Part shown: positions 9,118 to 18,169 of the stretch, piece by piece
How the letters are laid out: each line of letters starts with the position of its first letter
How positions within the stretch are numbered: the stretch's first letter is position 1
Source of the DNA: Hyphomonadaceae bacterium UKL13-1
Lineage (GTDB): Bacteria > Pseudomonadota > Alphaproteobacteria > Caulobacterales > Aquidulcibacteraceae
Direction of reading: 5' to 3'
DNA: 64,000 nt
Assembly: GCA_001602435.1 (NCBI GenBank)
Contig: CP012156.1
Coordinates: 2,128,001 to 2,192,000, forward strand
Program-made: the position numbers and the translations under genes
The notes under the pieces: model-generated
Database searches by the model: none
What the model was told of the DNA's origin: nothing
Seen by the model: the letters and a program-made list of their open reading frames with translations, nothing else

Positions 9118-11190
9118 TTATTTGGCTTTCAACTCGGTCACCAAACGGTCGGCCTTATAGACTTTGGTCAAAGCTTCGGTGATGGCTGCGGTCGTGACTG
9201 AAACCGTGCGGTTCAAGCGCCCATCATAGGCATAATTGCCGCCGAGTGAGTGGATGTTGCCGTCAAAGGCGGCACCCACGACGCGGCCTTGCCGGTCAAT
9301 CAAGGGCGAACCGGAATTGCCGCCGATGATGTCATTGGTGGTGGAGATATTGAAGGCCGTCGCCAAATTCAGGTTTGGCTTTGCCGCCAACCAAGACGGT
9401 GCCGCTACGAATGGGAATTCGCCAGAGGCACGGTCAAAATAGCCGCCAATCGTGGTGGTCGAAGGCACATTGACGCCTGCGTAGGTCCAACCTTTCACAA
9501 CGCCATAGGACAGGCGCAGCGTGAAGGTCGCGTCTGGATAGACATTCGAGCCATAAACGGCAAAACGCGCCTTGGCGATCTTTTCAGCTGCTTGCGACAA
9601 GGGGCCGTTGACCTCTTGGTTCATGCGGACCGACAGAGCCCGCGCATCGGCTTCCGCGCGGCGCGCCAGAACGATGAGAGGGTCGTTAGAAGCATCAATG
9701 GCGGCCTTGCCACCCTTGATCAAAGCTTCACGAACCGCTTTGTCGTCGAGCTTTGTGCCCGCAATGCCGCGCGCCGCAATGCCTTCTGGGCTTTCAGCAC
9801 CCAAGAGGCGCTTGATCGACGGATTGTCGGCCGTCAGAAATTCGCGCGCCTTCGACAGCCACAATTCCAGACCGATAACTTCCATATCCTTATAGATCGG
9901 GGCCTCGGTCAGGATTTGCTTTTCCATTTGCGCAATCGCTGCATCGGAATAGCCGGGCAAACGCTCTGCCAAGGGCTTGGCGCGCTCGTTCGACATGCGA
10001 ACCAGCGCACGGGCCGTGCCATAGAGACTGGAGATTGATCCAGCGCGAGCTTCTAGGAATTCATGTTCCCAGAACAGGTTTTGCTGCTTGGCAACGGCTG
10101 CATCAATCTGTGCCCAAGGGTCGCCAATTTCCGCCAAAAGCTTGGGATTGGCGCGGACTTTGGCTTTCAATTCGGCTTCTTCACGCTCTTTTATCGCGAA
10201 GAATTGCGGGTCCATCAACGAACGCTGCTGGCCATATTGGGCCTTATAGCTATTCTCGATACCAAACAGCATCTCCTCAGCCGAGCGCTTAGCCTCATCG
10301 CTCTTGGTGCGATATTCGACCAGGCGGCCCCGCAATTCGGCACGCACCAATTGACGTGTATGCAAGCGCATGTCGCGCTCAAACTTCAATTGGGTCGTGG
10401 TGCGCAGACGCTCAGTTGAGCCGGGATTACCCGCCACAAAGACAATGTCGCCATCCTTTGGGGTTTCGGTCGTCCACTCCAAATGGGTTGGGGTTTTGAC
10501 GGGTGCGCCATTTTCATAGGCACGCAGGAAACCGCTATCCAAATTAAAGCGTGGGAAGTTGAAATTGTCTGGATCGCCGCCAAAGAAGCCCATGGCATTT
10601 TCTGGCGAGAAGACTAAGCGCACATCCTTATAAGTGCGGTACTTATAGATTTTGTACTGACCGCCGCGGAACAAAGAAATCATGTCGCAGCGGAACAATT
10701 CCTTGTCGTCATTCTTACAGGCTTCTTCTTCCAGCTTGGCGATCGCAACGCCGCGCGCTTGCGCCACTTTGCTGGCTTCAACGCCAGCGGTCGCTGCCTT
10801 CACTTTGGCGGTATTGTCGATGATGCTGACCAGCACTTCGGCTTCCATCCCGGGGCAGTTCTTTTCGTCGGTCAATGCCGCTGCCAAGAAACCGTTGAGG
10901 CCATAGTCTTTATCCGCGCTCGACAAATCGGCCACGCAACTCGACACGCAATGCCAATTGGTGAGGATCAAGCCCGTATCGGATACAAAACTGGCCGAGC
11001 AGCCCGACGACAAACGCACAGCCGATTGTTGAACCTTGCTTAGCCAAGCCTGATCGGGGGCAAAACCATGAGCCGCCTTCATTTTAGCGGCGGGAAACGC
11101 ATCAAATGTCCACATGCCTTCATCTGCAAAGGCGGGTCCGGAAAAGGCTAGTGCCGCAGCGCTAATTGCCATCAAGAATTTCGAATGCAT
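9118..11190 (-). CDS. S46 family dipeptidyl peptidase, DPP7-like
   Basis: This 690-residue exported serine peptidase removes dipeptides from peptide N-termini in the periplasm. A signal peptide ends after AFA (residue 22). The chymotrypsin-like triad reads His80 (NWHC), Asp218 (PRFNLD) and Ser626 (GGNSGSP), with the long helical S46 insertion between. The residue 18 positions after the catalytic Ser is Gly644; S46 enzymes with Gly there (DPP7, DAP BII) accept hydrophobic P1 residues, while DPP11 has Arg and takes Asp/Glu. I therefore predict DPP7-like specificity. With the nearby dipeptide epimerase and DUF2817 hydrolase it suggests growth on peptides. A terminator follows the gene. Confidence 0.95.
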   Translation of the reverse strand: MHSKFLMAISAAALAFSGPAFADEGMWTFDAFPAAKMKAAHGFAPDQAWLSKVQQSAVRLSSGCSASFVSDTGLILTNWHCVSSCVADLSSADKDYGLNGFLAAALTDEKNCPGMEAEVLVSIIDNTAKVKAATAGVEASKVAQARGVAIAKLEEEACKNDDKELFRCDMISLFRGGQYKIYKYRTYKDVRLVFSPENAMGFFGGDPDNFNFPRFNLDSGFLRAYENGAPVKTPTHLEWTTETPKDGDIVFVAGNPGSTERLRTTTQLKFERDMRLHTRQLVRAELRGRLVEYRTKSDEAKRSAEEMLFGIENSYKAQYGQQRSLMDPQFFAIKEREEAELKAKVRANPKLLAEIGDPWAQIDAAVAKQQNLFWEHEFLEARAGSISSLYGTARALVRMSNERAKPLAERLPGYSDAAIAQMEKQILTEAPIYKDMEVIGLELWLSKAREFLTADNPSIKRLLGAESPEGIAARGIAGTKLDDKAVREALIKGGKAAIDASNDPLIVLARRAEADARALSVRMNQEVNGPLSQAAEKIAKARFAVYGSNVYPDATFTLRLSYGVVKGWTYAGVNVPSTTTIGGYFDRASGEFPFVAAPSWLAAKPNLNLATAFNISTTNDIIGGNSGSPLIDRQGRVVGAAFDGNIHSLGGNYAYDGRLNRTVSVTTAAITEALTKVYKADRLVTELKAK

Positions 11191-11398
11191 CGAGATCGTG
11201 TCCTAGGTGGGTGGGGCGCACCATACGCCGACCCTGTATCTGTGTTACCGTGTTCAATCCGATCACAAAAGCCAAGTGAGCCCGATCTCGACAGAAAATT
11301 ACACCCCGGGCCATGTCAGTTTCCCTTGACGCGAGCGGAAGTGGTGGGCATGGCAATGCGCAAATCCTTATAAGCCAACATGCTCAGGAGACGTTCAC

Positions 11399-12304
11399 AT
11401 GTCAGATATTCGCTTTGACGGCCAAGTCGCCATCGTAACAGGTGCCGGTGGTGGTTTGGGTAAGCAACACGCCCTCGAACTGGCCCGTCGTGGTGCCAAG
11501 GTTGTCGTCAATGATTTGGGCGGCGCGATGGACGGAACTGGCGGAAATTCAGCCGCAGCCGAAGCCGTTGTGGCAGAAATTCAAGCCTTTGGCGGTGAAG
11601 CCATCGCCAATGGTGCTTCCGTCACCGATGATGCAGGTGTGGCCAATATGGTTGCCCAAGTCATGGAAAAATGGGGCCGGATCGACATCTTGATCGCCAA
11701 CGCAGGTATCCTGCGCGACAAGAGCTTCTCGAAAATGGAAATCGCCGACTTCGACGTCGTCATGAATGTTCACCTGATGGGTACCGTAAAGCCTGTGAAG
11801 GCGATGTGGGAAATCATGAAGGCCCAAAACTATGGCCGTATCGTTGTAACCACCTCGTCGAGCGGCATGTATGGCAATTTCGGCCAGACCAATTATGGCG
11901 CAGCCAAGCTCGCGCTCTATGGCTTCATGAACACGCTGAAAATCGAAGGCGCGAAGAACAACATCAAGGTCAATGCAATCAGCCCCGTGGCTGCGACCCG
12001 CATGACTGAAAACCTGATGCCGCCACAAATGCTCGACCTGTTGAAGCCAGAATATGTTACCCCCGGCGTGATGTTTCTGGTCAGCGAAGACGCCCCAACC
12101 GGTACCGTCTTGTCGGCAGGTGCAGGCGTATTCGCGGTCGCCAAAATCTATGAAACCGACGGCATTTGCCTAAAGGACGACGGCATCACTGCCGAAGAAG
12201 TTCGCGACAATTGGGACAAGATTTGCGACCCAGCCGGTCATGAAGCCTATGAGCAAGGCGGCGGTCAGACCGGCAAATTCATGCGCAAGCTGTCGGGCGG
12301 CTGA
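11399..12304 (+). CDS. SDR family 3-hydroxyacyl-CoA dehydrogenase-like
   Basis: This 301-residue short-chain dehydrogenase/reductase has the cofactor motif TGAGGGLG (14-21), NAG (101-103) and the active-site Ser155/Tyr166/Lys170 set (YGAAK). The phrase VVVNDLGGAMDGTGG after the second strand is typical of the dehydrogenase domain of type 2 multifunctional enzyme (17-beta-HSD4-like), suggesting a (3R)-hydroxyacyl-CoA or hydroxysteroid substrate. AGGAGACG stands before the ATG. It is transcribed alone on the plus strand and ends at a strong terminator inside the end of the convergent lipase gene. Confidence 0.92.
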   Translation: MSDIRFDGQVAIVTGAGGGLGKQHALELARRGAKVVVNDLGGAMDGTGGNSAAAEAVVAEIQAFGGEAIANGASVTDDAGVANMVAQVMEKWGRIDILIANAGILRDKSFSKMEIADFDVVMNVHLMGTVKPVKAMWEIMKAQNYGRIVVTTSSSGMYGNFGQTNYGAAKLALYGFMNTLKIEGAKNNIKVNAISPVAATRMTENLMPPQMLDLLKPEYVTPGVMFLVSEDAPTGTVLSAGAGVFAVAKIYETDGICLKDDGITAEEVRDNWDKICDPAGHEAYEQGGGQTGKFMRKLSGG

Positions 12305-12323
12305 GCTTAGGCCCACCCAAAAC

Positions 12324-13190
12324 TCAATCAAACATGCTGCCGACCCGCGCCTCACCTCTCAAGGCGCGGGCGGCTTTTATTTTGTCGATATAGGCTTCCA
12401 TTCTATGGTCATCCAAGAGACGCGGATTGCCGAAAATGAATGAGATGATGCCAGCAATCGTGTGAAAAACTTTCACAAACCCGCTGCGGTCACGCCGCAT
12501 GATCGGCTTGCCCAAAGTCGTTAAAAGTCGCGGATCGCCCGTGTGGCGATAAGATGAAAATAGTGGCGGCGGTAAGGTGGTGACAAGGTCCCAGCCATTT
12601 ACAAACCGATAGTGCGGGCAGACAACCAAGCGATCAAACGACAAGTCCCCCACCCGCGGCGCGCCGAATGTATAGCAGGCCGCTAGATTATCCCGCTCTA
12701 ACTGGGTCGAGGCAATCTGCGCCATAGCGCCGCCCAAACTATGGCCGGTCAAATAAAGCCCCTTCGTATCCGGCACGAGGCGGTTCACGTCTGCCAATAG
12801 TTGAGCACCGATCCGATCATAAGCTTTCTTGAACCCCTTATGGATTTCCACGCTGCCCAAGCGTGTATCGACCGACACGGTTTCGCTCATCAGATTGGTC
12901 TTCCAATCGACATAGGAATCGGTGCCGCGAAAGGCGATCACGGCGAAATCGTCGGCCCGCGCGAGAAACGCTTGGCTACCCGCCTGATCATAGGAAGCAA
13001 GCAGTGTAAACTGTCCTTGATTCAAAAGTTTGGACAGCTTTTCTAAATCTGTCTCATAAGACAAAAGTGCCAGTTTTGCCATAAGTTCGGCTGTCCGCTC
13101 CGAGAAAGCGGCGCGCCAAGTCGGCAAGCTCTTGGCCTCATCCGGGCCAAGCGTAATTAGGTGTTTTGGGGGTGGCGATTCTGTATCCAT
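12324..13190 (-). CDS. Class 3 lipase family protein
   Basis: This 288-residue alpha/beta hydrolase has the lipase class 3 layout: oxyanion segment AFRGT (86-90), nucleophile elbow GHSLGG with Ser151, acid Asp201 (NGWD) and a likely catalytic His216 (YRHTGD). No signal peptide is seen, so it is either cytoplasmic or exported by another route. The substrate is probably acylglycerol or phospholipid. Its 3' end carries the terminator of the convergent SDR gene. A large stem-loop lies between it and the upstream acyl-CoA dehydrogenase gene. Confidence 0.88.
   Translation of the reverse strand: MDTESPPPKHLITLGPDEAKSLPTWRAAFSERTAELMAKLALLSYETDLEKLSKLLNQGQFTLLASYDQAGSQAFLARADDFAVIAFRGTDSYVDWKTNLMSETVSVDTRLGSVEIHKGFKKAYDRIGAQLLADVNRLVPDTKGLYLTGHSLGGAMAQIASTQLERDNLAACYTFGAPRVGDLSFDRLVVCPHYRFVNGWDLVTTLPPPLFSSYRHTGDPRLLTTLGKPIMRRDRSGFVKVFHTIAGIISFIFGNPRLLDDHRMEAYIDKIKAARALRGEARVGSMFD
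12339..12384 (+). terminator. Rho-independent terminator of the SDR gene
   Basis: GCCG-A-CCCGCGCC (12339-12351) pairs with GGCGCGGGCGGC (12363-12374), giving a 12-bp stem with one bulged A and an 11-base loop, followed by TTTTATTTTG. It lies 35 bp past the SDR stop and inside the last codons of the convergent lipase gene. Confidence 0.85.
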
Positions 13191-13221
13191 CCGCGAAGTC
13201 TAAACGACTTCAAACAGGGAT

Positions 13222-13280
13222 GGATAGATGGCCCTCAGAGCTTGGCATGAATGCTGCGCCGATGCTCTGAGGGTCTATCC
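13222..13280. repeat. Long imperfect hairpin between acyl-CoA dehydrogenase and lipase genes
   Basis: GGATAGA (13222-13228) and CCCTCAGAGC (13232-13241) pair with GCTCTGAGGG (13264-13273) and TCTATCC (13274-13280): a 17-bp stem with a 3-base bulge and a 22-base loop. No T-run follows on either strand, so it is not a standard terminator; it may stabilise an mRNA end or stop transcription in a Rho-assisted way. Confidence 0.6.
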
Positions 13281-13286
13281 TAGGCG

Positions 13287-14519
13287 CTAGAGGCCCAACA
13301 CCATTTTCGCCATGATGTTGCGTTGGATTTCGTTAGACCCGGCATAAATCGAGGTCTTGCGATAATTGAAATAGGATGGGGCCACAGCCACCGCATAGTC
13401 CGGCACGGGGAACGGGTCGTTTGAACGCCCATCCAAAATGCCCCAGCTATCGGCAACAAAGGGGATACCCGATGCGCCTACGGCTTCCAAGGCCAGCTCA
13501 GAAATCGCTTGCTGCATCTCGCTGCCTTTGCACTTCAACATAGAAGAAGCCGCACCGACCGACTTGCCCGACGAGAGGCCCGAGAAGATTTTCATCTCGG
13601 TAGCATCCAAAGCGTTGATCTGGATTTCCAGCTCGGCAATCTTGCGGCCAAAATCTGGGTCTTCCAGCAAAACGCGGTCGCCGGCCAGTTCGACAGCGGC
13701 GATGCGCTTGACCTTTTTTAGGGCGTTTTTCAAGCCGGGTGCATAGGCATTGCCGCGCTCAAATTCCAACAGATATTTGGCATAGGTCCAGCCTTTGCCC
13801 TCTTCGCCGATCAGGTTTTCTGCGGGCACAAACACGTCTTCATAGAAGACCTGATTGATCTCTTGCTGGCCCTCAACCGGGCCATCCAGAGTTGGCAAGG
13901 CGCGCACGCTAATGCCCGGCGTGGTCATATCAACCAGAATGAAGCTGATGCCGTTTTGGTTTTTGGCTTCTTGGCTGGTACGCACCAGATTGAACATCCA
14001 GTCGGCCCATTGGGCTTGGGTGGTCCAAATCTTAGAGCCGTTGAGAACATAGCCCTCAACCCCATCGCGTACGGTCTTTTCTGCCTTCATCTGCAGGCTG
14101 GCCAAGTCCGAACCAGAACCGGGTTCGGAATAGCCTTGGCACCACCAAATGTCCGAGGTCAAAATCTTGGGCAAATGTTGGGCTTTTTGCTTGTCATTGC
14201 CAAATGCCATGATGACAGGGGCCACCATCTTCAGACCCATGGGCGATGGCGACGGACAGCCCGCAGCCGAAACTTCCATGTTGAAGATATAGCGCTGGCT
14301 GGACGTCCAGCCCGGCCCGCCATGCTCAACTGGCCAATCTGGGGCAGCCCAGCCGCGTGCAGCGAGCTTCTTCTGCCATTCGACTTGGCCTTCCTTGTCC
14401 AGATAACCATTCTTGGACAAGGCCATTTTCGCCCGCAGTGCGGGGGTGTAGTTTTCCGCGATCCAAGCGCGGACTTCGGCTTGGAAAGCCAAATCTTCAG
14501 AAGTGAATGCTAAATCCAT
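13287..14519 (-). CDS. Acyl-CoA dehydrogenase
   Basis: This 410-residue flavoenzyme has the full acyl-CoA dehydrogenase fold: N-terminal helical domain, middle beta domain with the FAD-contact stretch WCQGYSEPGSGSDLASL, and C-terminal helical domain ending in YAGSNEIQRNIMAK. It catalyses alpha,beta-dehydrogenation of an acyl-CoA thioester; the chain length or steroid substrate cannot be told from sequence. It begins 11 bp after the stop of the ABM-domain gene, so the two are probably cotranscribed, and the enoyl-CoA hydratase nearby would take the next step of beta-oxidation. Confidence 0.93.
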   Translation of the reverse strand: MDLAFTSEDLAFQAEVRAWIAENYTPALRAKMALSKNGYLDKEGQVEWQKKLAARGWAAPDWPVEHGGPGWTSSQRYIFNMEVSAAGCPSPSPMGLKMVAPVIMAFGNDKQKAQHLPKILTSDIWWCQGYSEPGSGSDLASLQMKAEKTVRDGVEGYVLNGSKIWTTQAQWADWMFNLVRTSQEAKNQNGISFILVDMTTPGISVRALPTLDGPVEGQQEINQVFYEDVFVPAENLIGEEGKGWTYAKYLLEFERGNAYAPGLKNALKKVKRIAAVELAGDRVLLEDPDFGRKIAELEIQINALDATEMKIFSGLSSGKSVGAASSMLKCKGSEMQQAISELALEAVGASGIPFVADSWGILDGRSNDPFPVPDYAVAVAPSYFNYRKTSIYAGSNEIQRNIMAKMVLGL

Positions 14520-14530
14520 CGCGGCTTATC

Positions 14531-14821
14531 CTAGAATACGGCTGGGCCTTGGGTCAGTTTTGGTGGCGCAGCGAGGAAGCCGCCGATTTTGGCAACCAGT
14601 GCAGCCATATGTTCGGTCTTGCCATGCGCATCCAAGGCAGCTTGATCGGCATAAAGCTCCAGCATGAAATAGTCGTTTTCAGCTTTTGCGCTTTTGCACA
14701 ATTGATAGACGGTGGCACCGGGCTCTTTCGCCTTCACGGTGGTGACAAACTCGGTCAACAAGGCTTCAAATTCGGCATTCTTGCCAGCTTGGATGGTGAA
14801 TTGTGCGCAGATTCCGATCAT
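14531..14821 (-). CDS. Putative quinol monooxygenase / ABM domain protein
   Basis: This 96-residue protein is a single antibiotic-biosynthesis-monooxygenase (ABM) domain of the YgiN type: a ferredoxin-like dimeric fold with the patterns FTIQAGKNAEFEALL at the N-terminus and ALDAHGKTEHMAAL in the second half. Members act as cofactor-less oxygenases on quinols or related compounds, but many have no known substrate. AAGGGAG stands upstream of the ATG. It is 11 bp upstream of the acyl-CoA dehydrogenase gene. Confidence 0.85.
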   Translation of the reverse strand: MIGICAQFTIQAGKNAEFEALLTEFVTTVKAKEPGATVYQLCKSAKAENDYFMLELYADQAALDAHGKTEHMAALVAKIGGFLAAPPKLTQGPAVF

Positions 14822-14922
14822 CTGGTTTTCTCCCTTAAGGCTTAAGTTGGTTTTCTTGTTGCTGTGGCTTTGGTTATAAGTCGTTTGAAGCGTGATGGAA
14901 GGGCAAAGGTGCGGCTAGCTGC

Positions 14923-16071
14923 TCAGCCCAGTCCGAGACATTTGTAGGTTTCAGTCACCAAGCGCCCACCGCGCGGATCGCCCGCAAGATTGGGTGCCAT
15001 CAGGTTCATGGCATAGGACACACCCAGCTTGTTTTCGGGGTCCGCAAAGCCAAAACTACCGCCCCAGCCAGAGTGACCGAAGCTGGTATCATTGGGGCCA
15101 TAAAGGCCATTGGCGGAGAGGATGAAGCCCGCTGCCCAGCGTACCCACACGCCCAAGACTTTGTCCTTACTGGCACGCCGCTGCGCAACCATGCGATCAA
15201 CGCTTTCCGATGAAAGGATGCGAACGCCTTCTAACTCGCCACCACGCGCCAACGCCCCATAGACGCGCGCAATGCCGCGCGCATTGGCACTGCCGCCTGC
15301 CGCACCATTGCCAGCGGCCATCCAATCAGGTCGATTAGCCTCCAGCGGGCTCATCCGCGGGCTACCCATGGCAGATTTGACGATAGGGTCAGTTGCCGGA
15401 GGGCTTGCGGCCATCATGGGTGCCCAAGGGGCCACGATTGGCGCGCGGCGGTGATGTTGGTCAGAAGGAAGACCAATCCACACATCCGCCTTTAAGGGCG
15501 TAGCCACTTCATCGGCAAAGAAGTCCATGAGCGAGCGGCCATCTGTTCGCCGCAACAGCGCATCAACCCAATGACCAAACACGCCGGCATTATAGGCATT
15601 GGCAGAGCCTGGCGGGAACAAGGGGGCTTGGGCGGCCAGACGCGCTGAAAAAGTCGGGATATCCAGCATCTCTTCGGTCGTAGCTGGCGTGTCTGCGCCT
15701 TGAATGCCACTGGCGTGGCTCAGCAGAGTCTCCACCGTGATCGCCTCTTTGCCATTGACGGCAAATTCCGGCCAATAGGTCGCGACAGGTGCCTGATAGT
15801 CCAAAAGGCCGCGTTCAACGGCCATTCCGATGCACAGCGCAGCCATACCCTTGGTCGTGGACCACACATTGAAAAGATCATCCGGCCCTAAGGGCTCAGA
15901 GCGATCTTCATCGCGTGCACCGCCATAGAGATCGATGATGGTTTCGCCATCTTGAACGACGCTGAAGGTCGCACCCAGTTCTTCGCCACTGGCTAAGTTC
16001 TGCGCGAATGCGTCTCGAACGGGTTCAAACCCTTGCGCAACAAATCCGTGGACCGCTGGTGCTTGTGACAT
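14923..16071 (-). CDS. Serine hydrolase, beta-lactamase/EstB family
   Basis: This 382-residue protein has the class C beta-lactamase-like fold used by esterases such as EstB. The nucleophile motif is Ser71-Thr-Thr-Lys74 and the expected tyrosine is Tyr160 (AYNAG). The C-terminal part carries HSGWGGSFGFADPE, in the place of the KTG box. There is no signal peptide, which favours a cytoplasmic esterase over a true beta-lactamase. It is followed after 27 bp by the lipoprotein and enoyl-CoA hydratase genes on the same strand (upstream of it in transcription order). Confidence 0.88.
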   Translation of the reverse strand: MSQAPAVHGFVAQGFEPVRDAFAQNLASGEELGATFSVVQDGETIIDLYGGARDEDRSEPLGPDDLFNVWSTTKGMAALCIGMAVERGLLDYQAPVATYWPEFAVNGKEAITVETLLSHASGIQGADTPATTEEMLDIPTFSARLAAQAPLFPPGSANAYNAGVFGHWVDALLRRTDGRSLMDFFADEVATPLKADVWIGLPSDQHHRRAPIVAPWAPMMAASPPATDPIVKSAMGSPRMSPLEANRPDWMAAGNGAAGGSANARGIARVYGALARGGELEGVRILSSESVDRMVAQRRASKDKVLGVWVRWAAGFILSANGLYGPNDTSFGHSGWGGSFGFADPENKLGVSYAMNLMAPNLAGDPRGGRLVTETYKCLGLG

Positions 16072-16098
16072 CGCCTTCTCCCCTATCAGACGCGCTCT

Positions 16099-16608
16099 CT
16101 AGGGCGCTTTTGGTCCCTCCTTGCGACACGCGGTCACAAAGGCGGGCAGTATCTGATCACGATCCACCGGCTGAGCCCGATAGTCAACGTCACCCGACGT
16201 CAAGGTAAAGTCGCTGGCTGCAAGGATGGTTTCGGCCACCCCTTTCTCGACCAAACCGATCTTGCCTTCCACCAATTTGCGGTCCCCTGCCCGCACGCCG
16301 CCTTGGCGACGGACCTCTTGGAAGGCAATGCGGCCCGCCTTCGTCGTCAGAACAAGATTTGGCTGGGCAGAGGGTGCCGGAAACACGTGGGCGCGCAACG
16401 TGATGCGCTGTTGATCATCGCACCACAAGACGAGGTCAGGCGCTGCCCCCGGGCGCGACAAGAAGGCCGCAGCCCCAGACTTCTGCTCAACCAAGCGCCA
16501 TGAGAGTGGCCCATCAGAGCCGACGCGATCACGCGGGTTTTGATCTTTATCACCGGGATCGCACGCACCGAGTGCGAAGACCAGCAGGCAAAGGGCTAAA
16601 CGCTTCAT
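16099..16608 (-). CDS. Hypothetical lipoprotein
   Basis: This 169-residue protein has a clear lipoprotein signal: basic start, hydrophobic core and lipobox LGAC with Cys16. The mature region is polar with two further cysteines (LWCDD and TACRK) that could form a disulfide. I do not recognise a family. Its ATG overlaps the stop of the enoyl-CoA hydratase gene by 4 bp, so it is translationally coupled to it, though the link in function is unclear. Confidence 0.75.
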   Translation of the reverse strand: MKRLALCLLVFALGACDPGDKDQNPRDRVGSDGPLSWRLVEQKSGAAAFLSRPGAAPDLVLWCDDQQRITLRAHVFPAPSAQPNLVLTTKAGRIAFQEVRRQGGVRAGDRKLVEGKIGLVEKGVAETILAASDFTLTSGDVDYRAQPVDRDQILPAFVTACRKEGPKAP

Positions 16609-17402
16609 TGGCCGGTAAAGCTGGGGCTACGCTTTTCTAAGATCGCATCCACGCCCTCTTCATGGTCGGCGGTGTGGTGCATCAGGCCTTGGGAAGCCGC
16701 CGACAATTCCATGATGGTGTCAAAGGTTGCTGTCTGGCCTTGGCGCATCAAGGCTTTGGTGACACGCAGCGCATGGGGCGGCTGCATCGCAATTTTTTCA
16801 GCCATGGCGCGGGCCTCGCTCATCAGAACATCTGCCTCAACCACACGGGATACAAAGCCGAACTCACGCGCAGTTTGGGCATCCACCACATCGCCAGTAA
16901 ATAACAGCTCACACGCGCGGCTCCAGCCCACAATGCGCGGTGTCAGCCAAGCCCCGCCATCGCCCGGGATCAGGCCTAGCTTCAAGAAGGTCACGCCAAA
17001 TTTCGCCCCGCTAGCCGCCAACCGAATATCGCCCATACAGGCCACATCACAGCCAAGCCCGATGGCGGGGCCATTCACTGCACTGACCAAGGGTACTTCT
17101 AAGTTCCACAAGGCCTTGATGATCTTATGGATATTGCCACGATAGGCTTCACGAATTTCGGCTGGACTGCCGCCAAACGCCCCGGTCCGCTCTTTCATCG
17201 CCTTCACATCACCACCGGCAGAGAAGGCCCTGCCTTCGCCCGTCAGAATAGCGGCGCGGATCGAGCGATCGGCATTGATATCAGCGCAAATGGCTTGAAA
17301 CACGTCGCCGTCGCCAGGTTGGCCTAAGGCATTCATTGCCTCAGGACGGGTGATGGTGATGGTGGCAATTGCCCCATCTTTTTCCAGTTTCGCTACAGCC
17401 AT
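16605..17402 (-). CDS. Enoyl-CoA hydratase/isomerase family protein
   Basis: This 265-residue crotonase-fold protein has the CoA-binding and oxyanion elements GRAFSAGGDVKAM and NGPAIGLGCDVACMGDIRLA and a C-terminal KRSPSFTGQ end. The position of the first catalytic Glu holds Gly/Leu (IGLGCD) and the second-site Glu is not obvious, so isomerase or hydratase activity cannot be assigned from residues alone. The start at 17402 (MAVAKLEKDG) has AGG upstream; the frame extends to 17549 but that part looks non-coding. It is first in a small operon with the lipoprotein gene. Confidence 0.9.
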   Translation of the reverse strand: MAVAKLEKDGAIATITITRPEAMNALGQPGDGDVFQAICADINADRSIRAAILTGEGRAFSAGGDVKAMKERTGAFGGSPAEIREAYRGNIHKIIKALWNLEVPLVSAVNGPAIGLGCDVACMGDIRLAASGAKFGVTFLKLGLIPGDGGAWLTPRIVGWSRACELLFTGDVVDAQTAREFGFVSRVVEADVLMSEARAMAEKIAMQPPHALRVTKALMRQGQTATFDTIMELSAASQGLMHHTADHEEGVDAILEKRSPSFTGQ

Positions 17403-17552
17403 GGGAACCTCCAAAATCAGTGCGCAAGCCCTAAACCTAGGGGCTGTTTCTGGCAATCTTTTCGGGTGCCGAAGCCGATGGCCAACGCAGATCGAATTGA
17501 CCCGATGGTTGGACTCGCGCTCTATCCGACCCAAGCATAAGGGACACACAAG

Positions 17553-18155
17553 ATGGCGCGCTTTGATCTGACACCCCGTTTCCTCGCGACAGGCTTAGCG
17601 ATTGCCATTTCAAGCCTGATCAGCCTGCCGGCCCAAGCCCAAATTAGCGAAGTGCGCGGCGCAATCATGGCGCATAATGTGGAGACCAATGTCTCTAAAA
17701 ATGCGGGCAAAGAAGACGGACCCGACGTTCAAGTCGAAGTGCTCTGGAACAGCCCGGACTGGCTGAAATTTGCCTTTTCCCCGCGCCCAGGAATCGTCGC
17801 CTCCCTTAACACGCAAGGCGGGACCAGCTTTGCTGGTGTCGGCCTTGATTGGACCTTCCCGGTCAGCAAGAACGTCACGATCGACCCCTATTTGGGCTAT
17901 GTGATCCATAATGGCGACCCGTTGGACAACCCATATGCCCCTGCAGATTCTGTGCGGCGCGCGAAATTCAACGCCGAGGAATTGGCCTTAGGCTCCCGCG
18001 ATCTATTCCGCTTGGGCGTTGCTGTCGGCTATCGCCATAGTGAGACTTGGACCAGCTATCTGGTCTATGAGCACCTCAGCCATGGCCACATTCTGGGTGG
18101 CTCTAAAAACCAGGGCCTCGACAATGTCGGCATCCGCCTTGGGCGCAATTTCTGA
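17553..18155 (+). CDS. Acyloxyacyl hydrolase (PagL-like lipid A deacylase)
   Basis: This 200-residue outer-membrane beta-barrel protein has a signal peptide ending at AQA (about residue 29). The C-terminal part has the PagL signature: His174-x-Ser176 in EHLSHG, an Asn at 186 and a final aromatic residue (GRNF) typical of barrel proteins. The Glu of the Pseudomonas PagL triad is not obvious; Asp190 may replace it. PagL removes the 3-O-linked acyl chain of lipid A. The gene stands alone, convergent with the LysR gene 14 bp away. Confidence 0.85.
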   Translation: MARFDLTPRFLATGLAIAISSLISLPAQAQISEVRGAIMAHNVETNVSKNAGKEDGPDVQVEVLWNSPDWLKFAFSPRPGIVASLNTQGGTSFAGVGLDWTFPVSKNVTIDPYLGYVIHNGDPLDNPYAPADSVRRAKFNAEELALGSRDLFRLGVAVGYRHSETWTSYLVYEHLSHGHILGGSKNQGLDNVGIRLGRNF

Positions 18156-18169
18156 GGCACTTGGCGGGT

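Noticed and set aside
16005..16035. tRNA-like GGGTTCAAACCC stretch
   Set aside because: It lies inside the serine hydrolase coding region and no acceptor or anticodon arms surround it.
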